Of a stretch of 63,711 bases of DNA, positions 41,146-50,068 are shown piece after piece (the stretch's first letter is position 1; each line of letters starts with the position of its first letter). The position numbers and the translations under genes are program-made. The stretch is from Streptomyces olivochromogenes (GTDB lineage Bacteria > Actinomycetota > Actinomycetes > Streptomycetales > Streptomycetaceae). The notes below the pieces were generated by a model. It was not told the DNA's origin. It was given only the letters and a program-made list of their open reading frames with translations, and searched no databases. Location of the stretch: positions 1-63,711 of the forward strand of contig NZ_KQ948489.1 in NCBI RefSeq assembly GCF_001514115.1, read 5' to 3'.

Positions 41146-41223
41146 GCGGGACCATCTCCTCGTCTCAAGAACTCTTCGCTGAGCTCATGACCTGGGCAGA
41201 AATAGCCGGACAGAGTTAGAGTA

Positions 41224-41237
41224 ACCGAACGATCGGT
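41224..41237. promoter_or_regulatory. PaaR-like TetR operator
   Basis: ACCGAACGATCGGT matches ACCG-N2-CG-N2-CGGT, the core of the Corynebacterium PaaR operator as I recall it. It lies between the divergent paaN (79 bp away) and 3-hydroxyacyl-CoA dehydrogenase (57 bp away) genes. The TetR protein at 42805 is the likely ligand-controlled binder. Confidence 0.65.
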
Positions 41238-41293
41238 CGGGACAAGGGGGTCCGCCGCATCTGTGGAAAACCCCGTGCGGGAGGATCGCGCAC

Positions 41294-42808
41294 ATGACAG
41301 CACTCGACCTCAACAGCCCCGTGGCCGTCGTCGGCACCGGCACCATGGGCCAGGGCATCGCCCAGGTCGCGCTCGTCGCGGGCCACCCCGTGCGGCTCTA
41401 CGACACGGTTCCCGGGCGTGCCGACGCGGCGGCCGAAGCGATCGGCGCGCGCCTCGACCGGCTCGTCGAGAAGGACCGGCTCGCCGCCGCCGACCGGGAC
41501 GCGGCACGCGCCGGGCTGCACCCCGCGCACAGCCTCGCCGAGCTGGCGGACTGCGCGCTCGTCGTCGAGGCGGTGCTCGAACAACTCGAGGCGAAACAGC
41601 AGCTGTTCCGCGAGCTCGAGGACATCGTCGAGCACGACTGTCTGCTCGCCACCAACACCTCGTCGCTGTCCGTCACGGCCATCGGCGGCGCCCTGCGCAA
41701 CCCCGGCCGGCTGGTCGGACTGCACTTCTTCAACCCGGCGCCGCTGCTGCCACTGGTGGAGGTCGTCTCCGGGTACGCGAGCGACTTCTCGTCGGCCACG
41801 CGCGCGTACGAGACGGCGCGCGCCTGGGGCAAGACGCCGGTCGCCTGCGCCGACACCCCCGGCTTCATCGTCAACCGCATCGCCAGGCCCTTCTACGCCG
41901 AGGCCTTCGCGGTGTACGAGGCGCAGGCCGCCGACCCCGCGACGATCGACGCCGTCCTGCGCGAGTCCGGCGGCTTCCGCATGGGGGCCTTCGAGCTGAC
42001 CGACCTGATCGGCCAGGACGTCAACGAGTCCGTGACGCACTCCGTGTGGCAGTCCTTCTTCCAGGACGTGCGCTTCACGCCCTCGCTCGCCCAGCGGCGG
42101 CTCGTCGAGTCCGGCCGGCTCGGCCGCAAGACGGGGCACGGCTGGTACGACCACGGGGCCGACGCCGAACGCCCGGAGCCGCACACCGCGGAGAAGGCGC
42201 AGGCACCCGCGTACGTCGTCGCCGAGGGTGATCTGGGTCCGGCCTCCGAACTGCTCACGCTGATCCGCGAGGCGGGCATCCAGGTCCGCGAGGACGAGGA
42301 GGACCACGGGACCCGCCTGGTGCTGCCCAGCGGCGGCCAGCTGGTCCTCGCCGACGGCCAGACGTCGGTCGAGTTCCGCGACGTCGTCTACTTCGACCTG
42401 GCGCTCGACTACCGCCGGGCCACCAGGCTCGCCCTCTCCGCCTCCCAGGACACCGCCCCGCAGACCCTCTCCGAGGCCGTCGGCCTCTTCCAGGCACTGG
42501 GCAAGACCGTCAGCGTCATCGGGGACGCACCCGGCATGATCGTCGCCCGGACCGTGGCGAGGATCGTCGACCTGGCGCACGACGCCGTCGCCAAGGGCGT
42601 CGCCACCGAGGAGGACATCGACACCGCGATGCGGCTCGGGGTCAACTACCCCCTGGGTCCCTTCGAATGGAGCCGCAGGCTCGGCCGGAGCTGGGCCTGC
42701 TCCCTCCTGGACGACCTGCACCAGCGCGATCCCTCCGGGCGCTACGCGCCCTCTCTCGCGCTCTACCGCCACGCGTACGCCACCGAGAAGCGCGAGGGAA
42801 CCTCATGA
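41294..42808 (+). CDS. paaH: 3-hydroxyacyl-CoA dehydrogenase (PaaH/PaaC type)
   Basis: A 504-residue NAD-dependent dehydrogenase with two 3HCDH regions: the Rossmann VVGTGTMGQGIAQVAL (12-27), NTSSLSVTAI, GLHFFNPAPLLPLVEVV and DTPGFIVNRIARPFY, then a second C-terminal 3HCDH domain. This duplicated layout is that of PaaH/PaaC (TIGR02279-like), oxidising 3-hydroxyadipyl-CoA in phenylacetate breakdown. It is divergent from paaN and coupled by ATGA to the TetR gene. Confidence 0.9.
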   Translation: MTALDLNSPVAVVGTGTMGQGIAQVALVAGHPVRLYDTVPGRADAAAEAIGARLDRLVEKDRLAAADRDAARAGLHPAHSLAELADCALVVEAVLEQLEAKQQLFRELEDIVEHDCLLATNTSSLSVTAIGGALRNPGRLVGLHFFNPAPLLPLVEVVSGYASDFSSATRAYETARAWGKTPVACADTPGFIVNRIARPFYAEAFAVYEAQAADPATIDAVLRESGGFRMGAFELTDLIGQDVNESVTHSVWQSFFQDVRFTPSLAQRRLVESGRLGRKTGHGWYDHGADAERPEPHTAEKAQAPAYVVAEGDLGPASELLTLIREAGIQVREDEEDHGTRLVLPSGGQLVLADGQTSVEFRDVVYFDLALDYRRATRLALSASQDTAPQTLSEAVGLFQALGKTVSVIGDAPGMIVARTVARIVDLAHDAVAKGVATEEDIDTAMRLGVNYPLGPFEWSRRLGRSWACSLLDDLHQRDPSGRYAPSLALYRHAYATEKREGTS

Positions 42809-43395
42809 CCACCGCCAAGCGCGACACGTACACCCCCGAGAGCCTGCTCTCCGTCGCCGTCCAGGTCTTCAACGAGCGCGGCTACGACGGCACCTCCATG
42901 GAGCACCTCTCCAAGGCGGCGGGCATCTCCAAATCGTCGATATACCACCACGTCACGGGCAAGGAGGAGCTGCTGCGCCGCGCCGTCAGCCGGGCTCTGG
43001 ACGGCCTCTTCGGCATCCTCGACGAGGAGCACGCGCGCGTGGGGCGTGCGGTGGAGCGCCTGGAGTACGTCGTACGGCGCATGGTCGAGGTACTCACCGC
43101 GGAGCTCCCGTACGTGACCCTGCTGCTGCGCGTGCGCGGCAACACGGGCACCGAGCGCTGGGCCCTGGAGCGGCGCCGCGAGTTCGACCACCAGGTGGCC
43201 GAACTCCTGAAGGCGGCGGCCGCCGACGGGGACGTTCGCGGCGACATCGAGGTCCGCCTCGCGACCCGCCTGGTCTTCGGAATGATCAACTCGCTCGTCG
43301 AGTGGTACCGCCCCGACAGCCGGGGCATGGGCGAACGCGAGGTCGCCGACGCGGTGGCGCAGCTGGTCTTCGGAGGGCTCCGGAACGAGGCGTGA
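42805..43395 (+). CDS. TetR-family regulator (PaaR-like)
   Basis: A 196-residue TetR regulator with the N-terminal helix-turn-helix FNERGYDGTSMEHLSKAAGISKSSIYHHV and a helical ligand domain. Its operon position behind a phenylacetate gene suggests a phenylacetyl-CoA-responsive repressor. Candidate operators are the ACCGA-N4-TCGGT palindromes at 41224 and 44041. ATG 42805 overlaps the dehydrogenase stop. Confidence 0.88.
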   Translation: MTTAKRDTYTPESLLSVAVQVFNERGYDGTSMEHLSKAAGISKSSIYHHVTGKEELLRRAVSRALDGLFGILDEEHARVGRAVERLEYVVRRMVEVLTAELPYVTLLLRVRGNTGTERWALERRREFDHQVAELLKAAAADGDVRGDIEVRLATRLVFGMINSLVEWYRPDSRGMGEREVADAVAQLVFGGLRNEA

Positions 43396-43438
43396 CGCTT
43401 CGGCCGCCTCCGGCACGGAGGTCACCCCTCGGGCTCGG

Positions 43439-43939
43439 TCACCCCTCCGGCTCCAGGTCCTCCTCCTCGAAGACCAGGAGTGTGCGGGTGCTGAGGACCT
43501 CGGGGATGGCCTGGAGGCGGGTGAGGACCAGTTCGCGGAGGGCTCGGTTGTCGGGGGTGTGCACCAGGAGCAGGACATCGAAGTCGCCGCCCACCAGGGC
43601 GATGTGGGAGGCGCCGGGCAGCACCCTGAGCTGCTCACGGACCGTGCGCCAGGAGTTCTGCACGATCTTGAGCGTGATGTACGCGGACGTGCCCTGCCCG
43701 GCGCGTTCGTGGTCGACGCGCGCCCCGAAGCCGCGGATCACGCCGTCCTCGATGAGCCGGTTGATCCGCGCGTAGGCGTTGGCGCGGGACACATGGACCC
43801 GTTCGGCCACGGAGCGTATCGAGGCGCGGCCGTCCGCCTGGAGCATTTGCAGGATGTCCTGATCGATGGCGTCGAGCGGACGGGCGGGCGGCGGGACGGG
43901 GCCGGCCTCCGGCGGCTCGGCCATTTGTTCAGGTGCCAT
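43439..43939 (-). CDS. Lrp/AsnC-family regulator (BkdR-like)
   Basis: A 166-residue Lrp/AsnC regulator: LDAIDQDILQMLQADGRAS, the helix-turn-helix VAERVHVSRANAYARINRLIEDGVI, and a C-terminal RAM ligand domain (SHIALVGGDFDVLLLVHTPD). Lrp-type BkdR proteins activate branched-chain keto-acid dehydrogenase operons in response to branched-chain amino acids, and such an operon starts 174 bp away in the other direction. ATG 43939 has GGGAGG at 9 bp; ATG 43960 was rejected. Confidence 0.9.
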   Translation of the reverse strand: MAPEQMAEPPEAGPVPPPARPLDAIDQDILQMLQADGRASIRSVAERVHVSRANAYARINRLIEDGVIRGFGARVDHERAGQGTSAYITLKIVQNSWRTVREQLRVLPGASHIALVGGDFDVLLLVHTPDNRALRELVLTRLQAIPEVLSTRTLLVFEEEDLEPEG

Positions 43940-43958
43940 GTCCCCCCGCCTCCCTACC

Positions 43959-43977
43959 ATGGACGTACTGCGTCCAT
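43959..43977. promoter_or_regulatory. Candidate Lrp operator (palindrome)
   Basis: ATGGACG-N5-CGTCCAT is a perfect 7+5+7 inverted repeat located 20 bp upstream of the Lrp start, inside the divergent promoter region. This fits autoregulation and control of the keto-acid dehydrogenase operon. Confidence 0.55.
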
Positions 43978-44040
43978 CTCAGGCTGTGCAGAACCGTTTG
44001 TCCACAGCCTGGCGGTGCCTGTAGCCAAAATGTGCCGACG

Positions 44041-44054
44041 ACCGAACAATCGGT
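44041..44054. promoter_or_regulatory. PaaR-like palindrome upstream of the keto-acid dehydrogenase operon
   Basis: ACCGAACAATCGGT differs by one base from the site at 41224 and lies 58 bp before the E1-alpha start. It suggests the local TetR regulator also acts here. Confidence 0.55.
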
Positions 44055-44112
44055 AGGTGAGGCGCCTCACAGCCGTGCAGCGCCCAAGCCGCTCCCACGA
44101 GGAGGTGCCGTC

Positions 44113-45255
44113 ATGACGGTCATGGAGCAGCGAGGCGCTTACCGGCCCACGCCGCCGCCCGCCTGGCAGCCCCGCACCGACCCCGCGCCGCTGCTGCCCG
44201 ACGCGCTGCCCCACCGCGTCCTCGGCACCGAAGCAGCCGCGCAGGTCGATCCGGGTCTGCTGCGCCGTCTGTACGCGGAGCTGGTGCGCGGTCGTCGCTA
44301 CAACGCGCAGGCCACCGCCCTCACCAAACAGGGCCGCCTCGCCGTCTACCCGTCCAGCACCGGGCAGGAGGCCTGCGAGGTCGCCGCCGCACTCGTCCTC
44401 GAGGACCGCGACTGGCTCTTCCCGAGCTACCGCGACACCCTCGCCGCCGTCGCCCGCGGCCTCGACCCCGTCCAGGCCCTCACCCTCCTGCGCGGCGACT
44501 GGCACACGGGCTACGACCCCCACGAGCACCGCATCGCACCCCTGTGCACCCCCCTCGCCACCCAGCTCCCGCACGCCGTGGGCCTCGCGCACGCCGCCCG
44601 CCTCAAGGGCGACGACGTGGTCGCGCTCGCCCTGGTCGGCGACGGCGGCACCAGCGAGGGCGACTTCCACGAGGCGCTGAACTTCGCGGCGGTCTGGCAG
44701 GCCCCGGTCGTCTTCCTCGTCCAGAACAACGGCTTCGCCATCTCCGTCCCGCTCGCCAAGCAGACCGCCGCCCCCTCCCTGGCCCACAAGGCCGTGGGCT
44801 ACGGAATGCCCGGCCGGCTGGTCGACGGCAACGACGCGGCGGCCGTGCACGAGGTCCTGAGCGACGCCGTGCGCCACGCACGCGCGGGGGGCGGTCCGAC
44901 GCTGGTCGAGGCCGTGACGTACCGCATGGAAGCCCACACGAACGCCGACGACGCCACCCGCTACCGCGGCGACTCCGAGGTCGAGACCTGGCGGGCGCAC
45001 GACCCGATCGCCCTCCTGGAGCACGAGTTGACCGAGCGCGGCCTGCTCGACGACGACGGCATACAGGAGGCCCGCGAGGCCGCCGAGATCATGGCCGCCG
45101 ACCTGCGCGCCCGCATGAACCAGGACCCGGTGCTCGACCCCATGGACCTCTTCGCCCACGTGTACGCCGAACCCACACCACAACTGCGCGAGCAGGAGGC
45201 GCTGTTGCGCGCCGAGCTCGCGGCCGAGGCCGAGTCGGAGGGTACGGCCCGATGA
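44113..45255 (+). CDS. bkdA: Branched-chain 2-oxoacid dehydrogenase E1 alpha
   Basis: A 380-residue thiamine-diphosphate enzyme subunit that decarboxylates branched-chain keto acids. It contains YPSSTGQEACEVAAAL and the ThDP motif GDGGTSEGDFHEALNFAAVW ending QNN. The products feed acyl-CoA starter units for fatty acids and polyketides. ATG 44113 follows GGAGG exactly. It is first of a tightly coupled E1a-E1b-E2 operon next to an Lrp gene. Pyruvate as substrate is less likely, but sequence alone does not exclude it. Confidence 0.9.
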   Translation: MTVMEQRGAYRPTPPPAWQPRTDPAPLLPDALPHRVLGTEAAAQVDPGLLRRLYAELVRGRRYNAQATALTKQGRLAVYPSSTGQEACEVAAALVLEDRDWLFPSYRDTLAAVARGLDPVQALTLLRGDWHTGYDPHEHRIAPLCTPLATQLPHAVGLAHAARLKGDDVVALALVGDGGTSEGDFHEALNFAAVWQAPVVFLVQNNGFAISVPLAKQTAAPSLAHKAVGYGMPGRLVDGNDAAAVHEVLSDAVRHARAGGGPTLVEAVTYRMEAHTNADDATRYRGDSEVETWRAHDPIALLEHELTERGLLDDDGIQEAREAAEIMAADLRARMNQDPVLDPMDLFAHVYAEPTPQLREQEALLRAELAAEAESEGTAR

Positions 45256-46256
45256 CGACCGTCGCGCTCAAACCCGCCACCATGGCGCAGGCCCTGACCC
45301 GCGCGCTCCGCGACGCCATGGCCGCAGACCCGACCGTCCACGTCATGGGCGAGGACGTCGGCACCCTGGGCGGCGTCTTCCGTGTCACCGACGGGCTCGC
45401 CAAGGAGTTCGGGGAGGACCGCTGCACGGACACCCCGCTCGCCGAGGCGGGCATCCTGGGGACGGCCGTCGGCATGGCCATGTACGGGCTCAGGCCGGTC
45501 GTGGAGATGCAGTTCGACGCGTTCGCCTACCCGGCGTTCGAGCAGCTGATCTCGCACGTGGCACGGATGCGCAACCGCACCCGCGGCGCCATGCCGCTCC
45601 CGATCACCATCCGGGTCCCCTACGGCGGCGGCATCGGCGGCGTAGAGCACCACAGCGACTCCTCCGAGGCGTACTACATGGCGACTCCGGGACTCCATGT
45701 CGTCACGCCCGCGACCGTCGCCGACGCCTACGGACTGCTGCGCGCCGCCATCGCCTCCGACGACCCGGTCGTCTTCCTGGAGCCCAAGCGCCTGTACTGG
45801 TCGAAGGACTCCTGGAACCCCGACGAGCCGACAGCCGTCGACCCGATAGGCCGCGCGGTGGTGCGGCGCCCGGGCCGCAGCGCCACGCTCATCACGTACG
45901 GGCCGTCCGTGCCCGTCTGCCTGGAGGCGGCCGAGGCGGCGCGGGCCGAGGGCTGGGACCTCGAAGTCGTCGACCTGCGCTCGCTCGTGCCCTTCGACGA
46001 CGAGACCGTGGCGGCATCGGTGCGGCGGACCGGACGCGCGGTCGTCGTGCACGAGGCCGGTGGTTACGGCGGCCCGGGCGGTGAGATCGCGGCCCGTGTC
46101 ACCGAGCGCTGCTTCCACCACCTGGAGGCGCCGGTGCTGCGCGTCGCCGGATTCGACATCCCGTACCCGCCGCCGATGCTGGAGCGGCACCACCTGCCCG
46201 GCGTCGACCGGATCCTGGACGCCGTGGGGCGCCTGCAATGGGAGGCGGACAGCTGA
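45252..46256 (+). CDS. bkdB: Branched-chain 2-oxoacid dehydrogenase E1 beta
   Basis: A 334-residue transketolase-type beta subunit: GEDVGTLGGVFRVTDGLAKEFG, AEAGILGTAVGMAMYGLRPV, PYGGGIGGVEHHSDSSEAYY, and a C-terminal VVHEAGGYGGPGGEIAA. It completes the E1 heterotetramer. The start overlaps the E1-alpha stop and its stop overlaps the E2 start (ATGA type in both cases). Confidence 0.93.
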   Translation: MTTVALKPATMAQALTRALRDAMAADPTVHVMGEDVGTLGGVFRVTDGLAKEFGEDRCTDTPLAEAGILGTAVGMAMYGLRPVVEMQFDAFAYPAFEQLISHVARMRNRTRGAMPLPITIRVPYGGGIGGVEHHSDSSEAYYMATPGLHVVTPATVADAYGLLRAAIASDDPVVFLEPKRLYWSKDSWNPDEPTAVDPIGRAVVRRPGRSATLITYGPSVPVCLEAAEAARAEGWDLEVVDLRSLVPFDDETVAASVRRTGRAVVVHEAGGYGGPGGEIAARVTERCFHHLEAPVLRVAGFDIPYPPPMLERHHLPGVDRILDAVGRLQWEADS

Positions 46257-47641
46257 TGGCTCAGGTGCTCGAGTTCAAGCTCCCCGACCTCGGTGAGGGT
46301 CTCACCGAGGCGGAGATCGTCCGCTGGCTGGTGGAGGTCGGCGACGTCGTCGCCGTCGACCAGCCCGTCGTCGAGGTCGAGACGGCCAAGGCGATGGTCG
46401 AGGTCCCCTGCCCCTACGGAGGCGTGGTCACCGCACGCTTCGGCGAGGAGGGCACGGAACTGCCCGTGGGCTCCCCCCTGCTGACCGTCGCGGTCGGCGC
46501 GCCGTCCTCCGGCGAAGAGACCGAGGGCTCCGGGAACGTGCTGGTGGGGTACGGCACCGGAGCGCCGCCGGCGCGACGCAGAAGGGTACGGCCGACCGCC
46601 GGGGCGACCACACCGCCCGGGGCGCACACGCGGACCCGGCCCGCGCACCACCCCGCCGCCGACGACCACCCGGGCGCCCCGGCGCGCGAACCCGGGCCGG
46701 CCCGCGACCACAGCGCGGCGGCCGTACGCGCCGACGGCCCCGTACCGGTGATCTCCCCGCTCGTCCGCAGGCTCGCCCGGGAGAACGGCCTGGACCTGCG
46801 GACCCTGGTGGGATCCGGTCCCGACGGGCTGATCCTGCGGTCGGACGTGGAGCACGTGTTGCGTTCGGCCGGCACCCCGGTCCGGGAGCCGGAAAGCCCG
46901 CTCGCCCCGCACACCCCCGAGGCCACCCCCGTGGCCCCCGCACCTGTCACGGCCGGCACCCGTATCCCCCTCCGCGGCATCCGCGGCACGGTCGCCGACA
47001 AACTCTCCCGCAGCCGTCGCGAGATCCCCGACGCGACCTGCTGGGTGGACGCCGACGCGACGGAACTCCTGCGCGTGCGCAGGGTGATGAACGCCACCGG
47101 CGGTCCCAAGATCTCCCTGCTGGCGCTGCTCGCCCGCATCTGCACCGCCGCACTGGCCCGCTATCCGGAGCTCAACTCCACGGTCGACACGGAAGCCCGC
47201 GAGATCGTCCGCCTCGACCACATCCACCTGGGCTTCGCGGCACAGACCGAGCGCGGTCTCGTCGTCCCCGTCGTCCGGGACTCCCATACGCGCGACGCGG
47301 AATCGCTGAGCGCGGAGTTCGCCCGGCTGACCGAGGCCGCACGCACCGGCACGCTGACACCCGCGGACCTCACGGGCGGAACCTTCACCTTGAACAACTA
47401 CGGAGTGTTCGGCGTCGACGGCTCCACGCCGATCATCAACCACCCCGAGGCCGCCATGCTCGGCGTCGGCCGGATCGTCCCCAAGCCCTGGGTGTACGAG
47501 GGAGAGCTGGCCGTGCGTCAGGTCGTCCAGCTCTCGCTCACCTTCGACCACCGGGTGTGCGACGGCGGCACGGCGGGCGGCTTCCTGCGCCATGTGGCGG
47601 ACTGCGTCGAACAGCCGGCGGTGCTCCTGCGTTCCCTGTGA
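46256..47641 (+). CDS. bkdC: Dihydrolipoamide acyltransferase E2
   Basis: A 461-residue E2: a lipoyl domain with the lipoyl Lys in VETAKAMVEV (residues ~40-49), an Arg/Pro/Ala linker, a peripheral-subunit-binding domain (ISPLVRRLARENGLDL), and the acyltransferase domain ending FDHRVCDGGTAGGFLR with its catalytic His. It passes the acyl group to CoA. The start has GGGAGG upstream and overlaps the E1-beta stop. No E3 gene is nearby. Confidence 0.94.
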   Translation: MAQVLEFKLPDLGEGLTEAEIVRWLVEVGDVVAVDQPVVEVETAKAMVEVPCPYGGVVTARFGEEGTELPVGSPLLTVAVGAPSSGEETEGSGNVLVGYGTGAPPARRRRVRPTAGATTPPGAHTRTRPAHHPAADDHPGAPAREPGPARDHSAAAVRADGPVPVISPLVRRLARENGLDLRTLVGSGPDGLILRSDVEHVLRSAGTPVREPESPLAPHTPEATPVAPAPVTAGTRIPLRGIRGTVADKLSRSRREIPDATCWVDADATELLRVRRVMNATGGPKISLLALLARICTAALARYPELNSTVDTEAREIVRLDHIHLGFAAQTERGLVVPVVRDSHTRDAESLSAEFARLTEAARTGTLTPADLTGGTFTLNNYGVFGVDGSTPIINHPEAAMLGVGRIVPKPWVYEGELAVRQVVQLSLTFDHRVCDGGTAGGFLRHVADCVEQPAVLLRSL

Positions 47642-47666
47642 TCGCGGCGGCACGCATACTCGGGGG

Positions 47667-48620
47667 ATGACCGCGTACGAGCCACCGGGCACCCCCGACC
47701 CCGCCGCCCCGTACGACGCCGTCGTCCTCGCGGGCGGCGCCGCCCGCCGGCTCGGCGGAGCGGACAAGCCCGGTCTGCGCGTGGGCGGGCGCCCGCTGCT
47801 CGACCGGGTGCTCGCCGCCTGCGCCACCGCCACCACCACGGTGGTCGTCGCCGAGCCCAGGCAGACCGCGCGCCCCGTGGAGTGGGCGCGCGAGGAGCCG
47901 TCCGGCGGGGGGCCGCTCGCCGCGCTCGACGCCGGTCTGCGGCACATTTCGGCGGAACACGTCGTGGTGCTCTCCGCCGACCTGCCGTTCCTGGACCAGG
48001 CGACGGTAGGGCGCCTGCTGGAAGCCCTGCGGACGGGCGACGCCCCCCAGGGTCCGGCGCGTGCCGACGGCGTGCTGCTCACCGACCCCGACGGCCGCGA
48101 CCAGCCGCTCGTGGCCGCCTACCGCGCGGACGTCCTGCGCCGGGAACTGGCCGCGCTCGCCGTCGCCCACGGCGGAGTCACCGGGCTGCCGCTGCGGCGG
48201 CTCACCGCCGTGCTCGACCTCACCCGCATCTCCGACCCCGTCGCGTCCTTCGACTGCGACACCTGGGAGGACATCGCCGCCGCCCGGGCCCGCATCAGGG
48301 AGCATGGGAACGTGTTGGATGAATGGATTTCCGCAGTCAAGGACGAGCTGGGCATCGACCTGGACGTCGACACCGGCGCCCTGCTCGACGTGGCCCGCGA
48401 CGCCGCGCACGGGGTGGCCCGGCCCGCGGCACCGCTGACCACGTTCCTCGTGGGGTACGCCGCCGCACAGGCCGGGGGAGGCCCCGAGGCCGTCGCGGAG
48501 GCATCCCGCAAGGCCGCGGCGCTCGCGCTCCGCTGGGCGGCCGAGGACACCCCCGACGCCAAGCCGACCTCGGACGCCAAGCCGACCTCCGAAGCCAAGC
48601 CGACCCCCGACGCCGGATGA
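47667..48620 (+). CDS. mobA: MobA-like molybdenum cofactor guanylyltransferase fused to DUF6457-like domain
   Basis: A 317-residue protein. Residues 15-205 are a MobA nucleotidyltransferase: VVLAGGAARRLGGADKPGL, LSADLPFL and DGRDQPLVAAYR. It attaches GMP to molybdopterin. From about 210 (LDEWISAVKDELGIDLDVD) a helical domain like DUF6457 follows, which I remember as a separate or fused actinobacterial domain. The C-terminus is a KPTSDA/KPTSEA repeat. It overlaps moeA (ATGA). A CATACT (47655-47660) 6 bp before the ATG could make it leaderless. Confidence 0.85.
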   Translation: MTAYEPPGTPDPAAPYDAVVLAGGAARRLGGADKPGLRVGGRPLLDRVLAACATATTTVVVAEPRQTARPVEWAREEPSGGGPLAALDAGLRHISAEHVVVLSADLPFLDQATVGRLLEALRTGDAPQGPARADGVLLTDPDGRDQPLVAAYRADVLRRELAALAVAHGGVTGLPLRRLTAVLDLTRISDPVASFDCDTWEDIAAARARIREHGNVLDEWISAVKDELGIDLDVDTGALLDVARDAAHGVARPAAPLTTFLVGYAAAQAGGGPEAVAEASRKAAALALRWAAEDTPDAKPTSDAKPTSEAKPTPDAG

Positions 48621-50008
48621 ACGCGCCCCGCGCCCGGCCCGGTCAGGACGCCGACGACCTCGACGTGGAGGAGGCCCTGGCCTTGGTCAAGGACCCCCGA
48701 GGCACGTCCGACCCCCGGCACGGCCACGGCACCCCCGCGGTCCCCGCGCCCACATCGGAGAGCGAGAGCCGCACCCACGCCCCCGACAGCGCCAAGCGCA
48801 AGGGCGACGGGCACAGGGCCACCCCCTGGCCCCAGGCCCGTACGACCGCCGAGCGAGCCGCCCGTTCCGTCCCGCGGCGCGCCCCCGTCTCCGTGTCCCT
48901 GGACGCGGCCCTCGGTCTGGTCCTCGCCGCCCCCCTCGCCGCGCTCACCGACCTCCCCTCCTTCGACACCTCCGCGATGGACGGCTACGCGGTCGCCGGA
49001 CCCGGCCCCTGGGACCTCCGCGAGGAGCGGGTACTCGCGGGCCACGCGAAGCCGGAGCCGCTCATCGACGGCGAGGCGGTGCGGATCGCCACCGGCGCGC
49101 GCATCCCGCAGGACGCCACCGCCGTGCTGCGCAGCGAGCACGGGCGCCTCGACGACAAGGGGCGGCTGCACGCCACCCGGGAGGCCGTGCACGGCCAGGA
49201 CATCCGGCCCCGTGGCCAGGAGTGCCGCAGCGGTGACCAGCTCCTGCCGGCCGGCGCCCTGGTCACCCCCGCCGTGCTGGGCCTCGCCGCGGCCGCCGGA
49301 TACGACACCCTCACCGCGATCCCCCGCCCCCGCGTCGAAGTCCTCGTCCTAGGCGATGAATTGCTCACCGAGGGGCTCCCCCAGGAGGGCCTGATCCGGG
49401 ACGCGCTCGGCCCGATGCTGCCGCCCTGGCTGCGCTCGCTCGGTGCCGAGGTCCTCGCGGTACGCAGGCTGGGCGACGACGCCAAGGCCCTGCACAAGGC
49501 GATCACCCGCTCCGACGCCGACCTGATCGTCACGACCGGGGGCACCGCCTCGGGCCCCGTCGACCACGTCCACCCCACCCTGAGCCGCATCGGGGCCCAA
49601 CTCCTCGTGGACGGCGTCAAGGTCCGCCCGGGCCACCCCATGGTCCTGGCGCGCACCAAGGAGAACCAGCACCTCGTCGGCCTGCCCGGCAACCCCTTGG
49701 CGGCCGTCTCCGGCCTGCTGACGCTCGCCGAGCCTCTCCTGCGCATCCTGGCAGGTCGGGCGGCCCCGGAGCCGTACACGCTGCCCCTCGGGGACGCGGT
49801 CCACGGGCACCCGTACGACACCAGGCTCATCCCCGTCGTGGTGCGTGCCGACCGGGCCGTGCCGCTGCACTACAACGGTCCGGCCATGCTGCGGGGCATC
49901 GCGGCGTCCGACGCCCTCGCGGTCGTACCACCCGGCGGCGCCCGTCCGGGGCAGGAGCTGGAACTCCTCGATCTGCCCTGGGTGTTGGCCGGTATGGGGA
50001 ATGCCTGA
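48617..50008 (+). CDS. moeA: Molybdopterin molybdenumtransferase MoeA
   Basis: A 463-residue MoeA that inserts molybdate into adenylylated molybdopterin. It has DLPSFDTSAMDGYAVAG, the central VLVLGDELLTEG, VTTGGTASGPVDH and GLPGNPLAAVSGLL. It carries an N-terminal low-complexity extension of ~75 residues compared with E. coli MoeA. It is translationally coupled to mobA, forming a molybdenum-cofactor operon. Confidence 0.93.
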   Translation: MNAPRARPGQDADDLDVEEALALVKDPRGTSDPRHGHGTPAVPAPTSESESRTHAPDSAKRKGDGHRATPWPQARTTAERAARSVPRRAPVSVSLDAALGLVLAAPLAALTDLPSFDTSAMDGYAVAGPGPWDLREERVLAGHAKPEPLIDGEAVRIATGARIPQDATAVLRSEHGRLDDKGRLHATREAVHGQDIRPRGQECRSGDQLLPAGALVTPAVLGLAAAAGYDTLTAIPRPRVEVLVLGDELLTEGLPQEGLIRDALGPMLPPWLRSLGAEVLAVRRLGDDAKALHKAITRSDADLIVTTGGTASGPVDHVHPTLSRIGAQLLVDGVKVRPGHPMVLARTKENQHLVGLPGNPLAAVSGLLTLAEPLLRILAGRAAPEPYTLPLGDAVHGHPYDTRLIPVVVRADRAVPLHYNGPAMLRGIAASDALAVVPPGGARPGQELELLDLPWVLAGMGNA

Positions 50009-50052
50009 GATGAGTGGGGGCGGGAACCGGGCGGTGAGCCGGATCGGGGAGT

Positions 50053-50066
50053 GTTTCACGTGAAAC
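50053..50066. other. parS chromosome-partition site (second)
   Basis: GTTTCACGTGAAAC, the perfect Streptomyces parS 14-mer. It lies 44 bp after moeA and immediately before the truncated channel fragment, at the point where that gene's homology begins. Confidence 0.88.
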
Positions 50067-50068
50067 TG

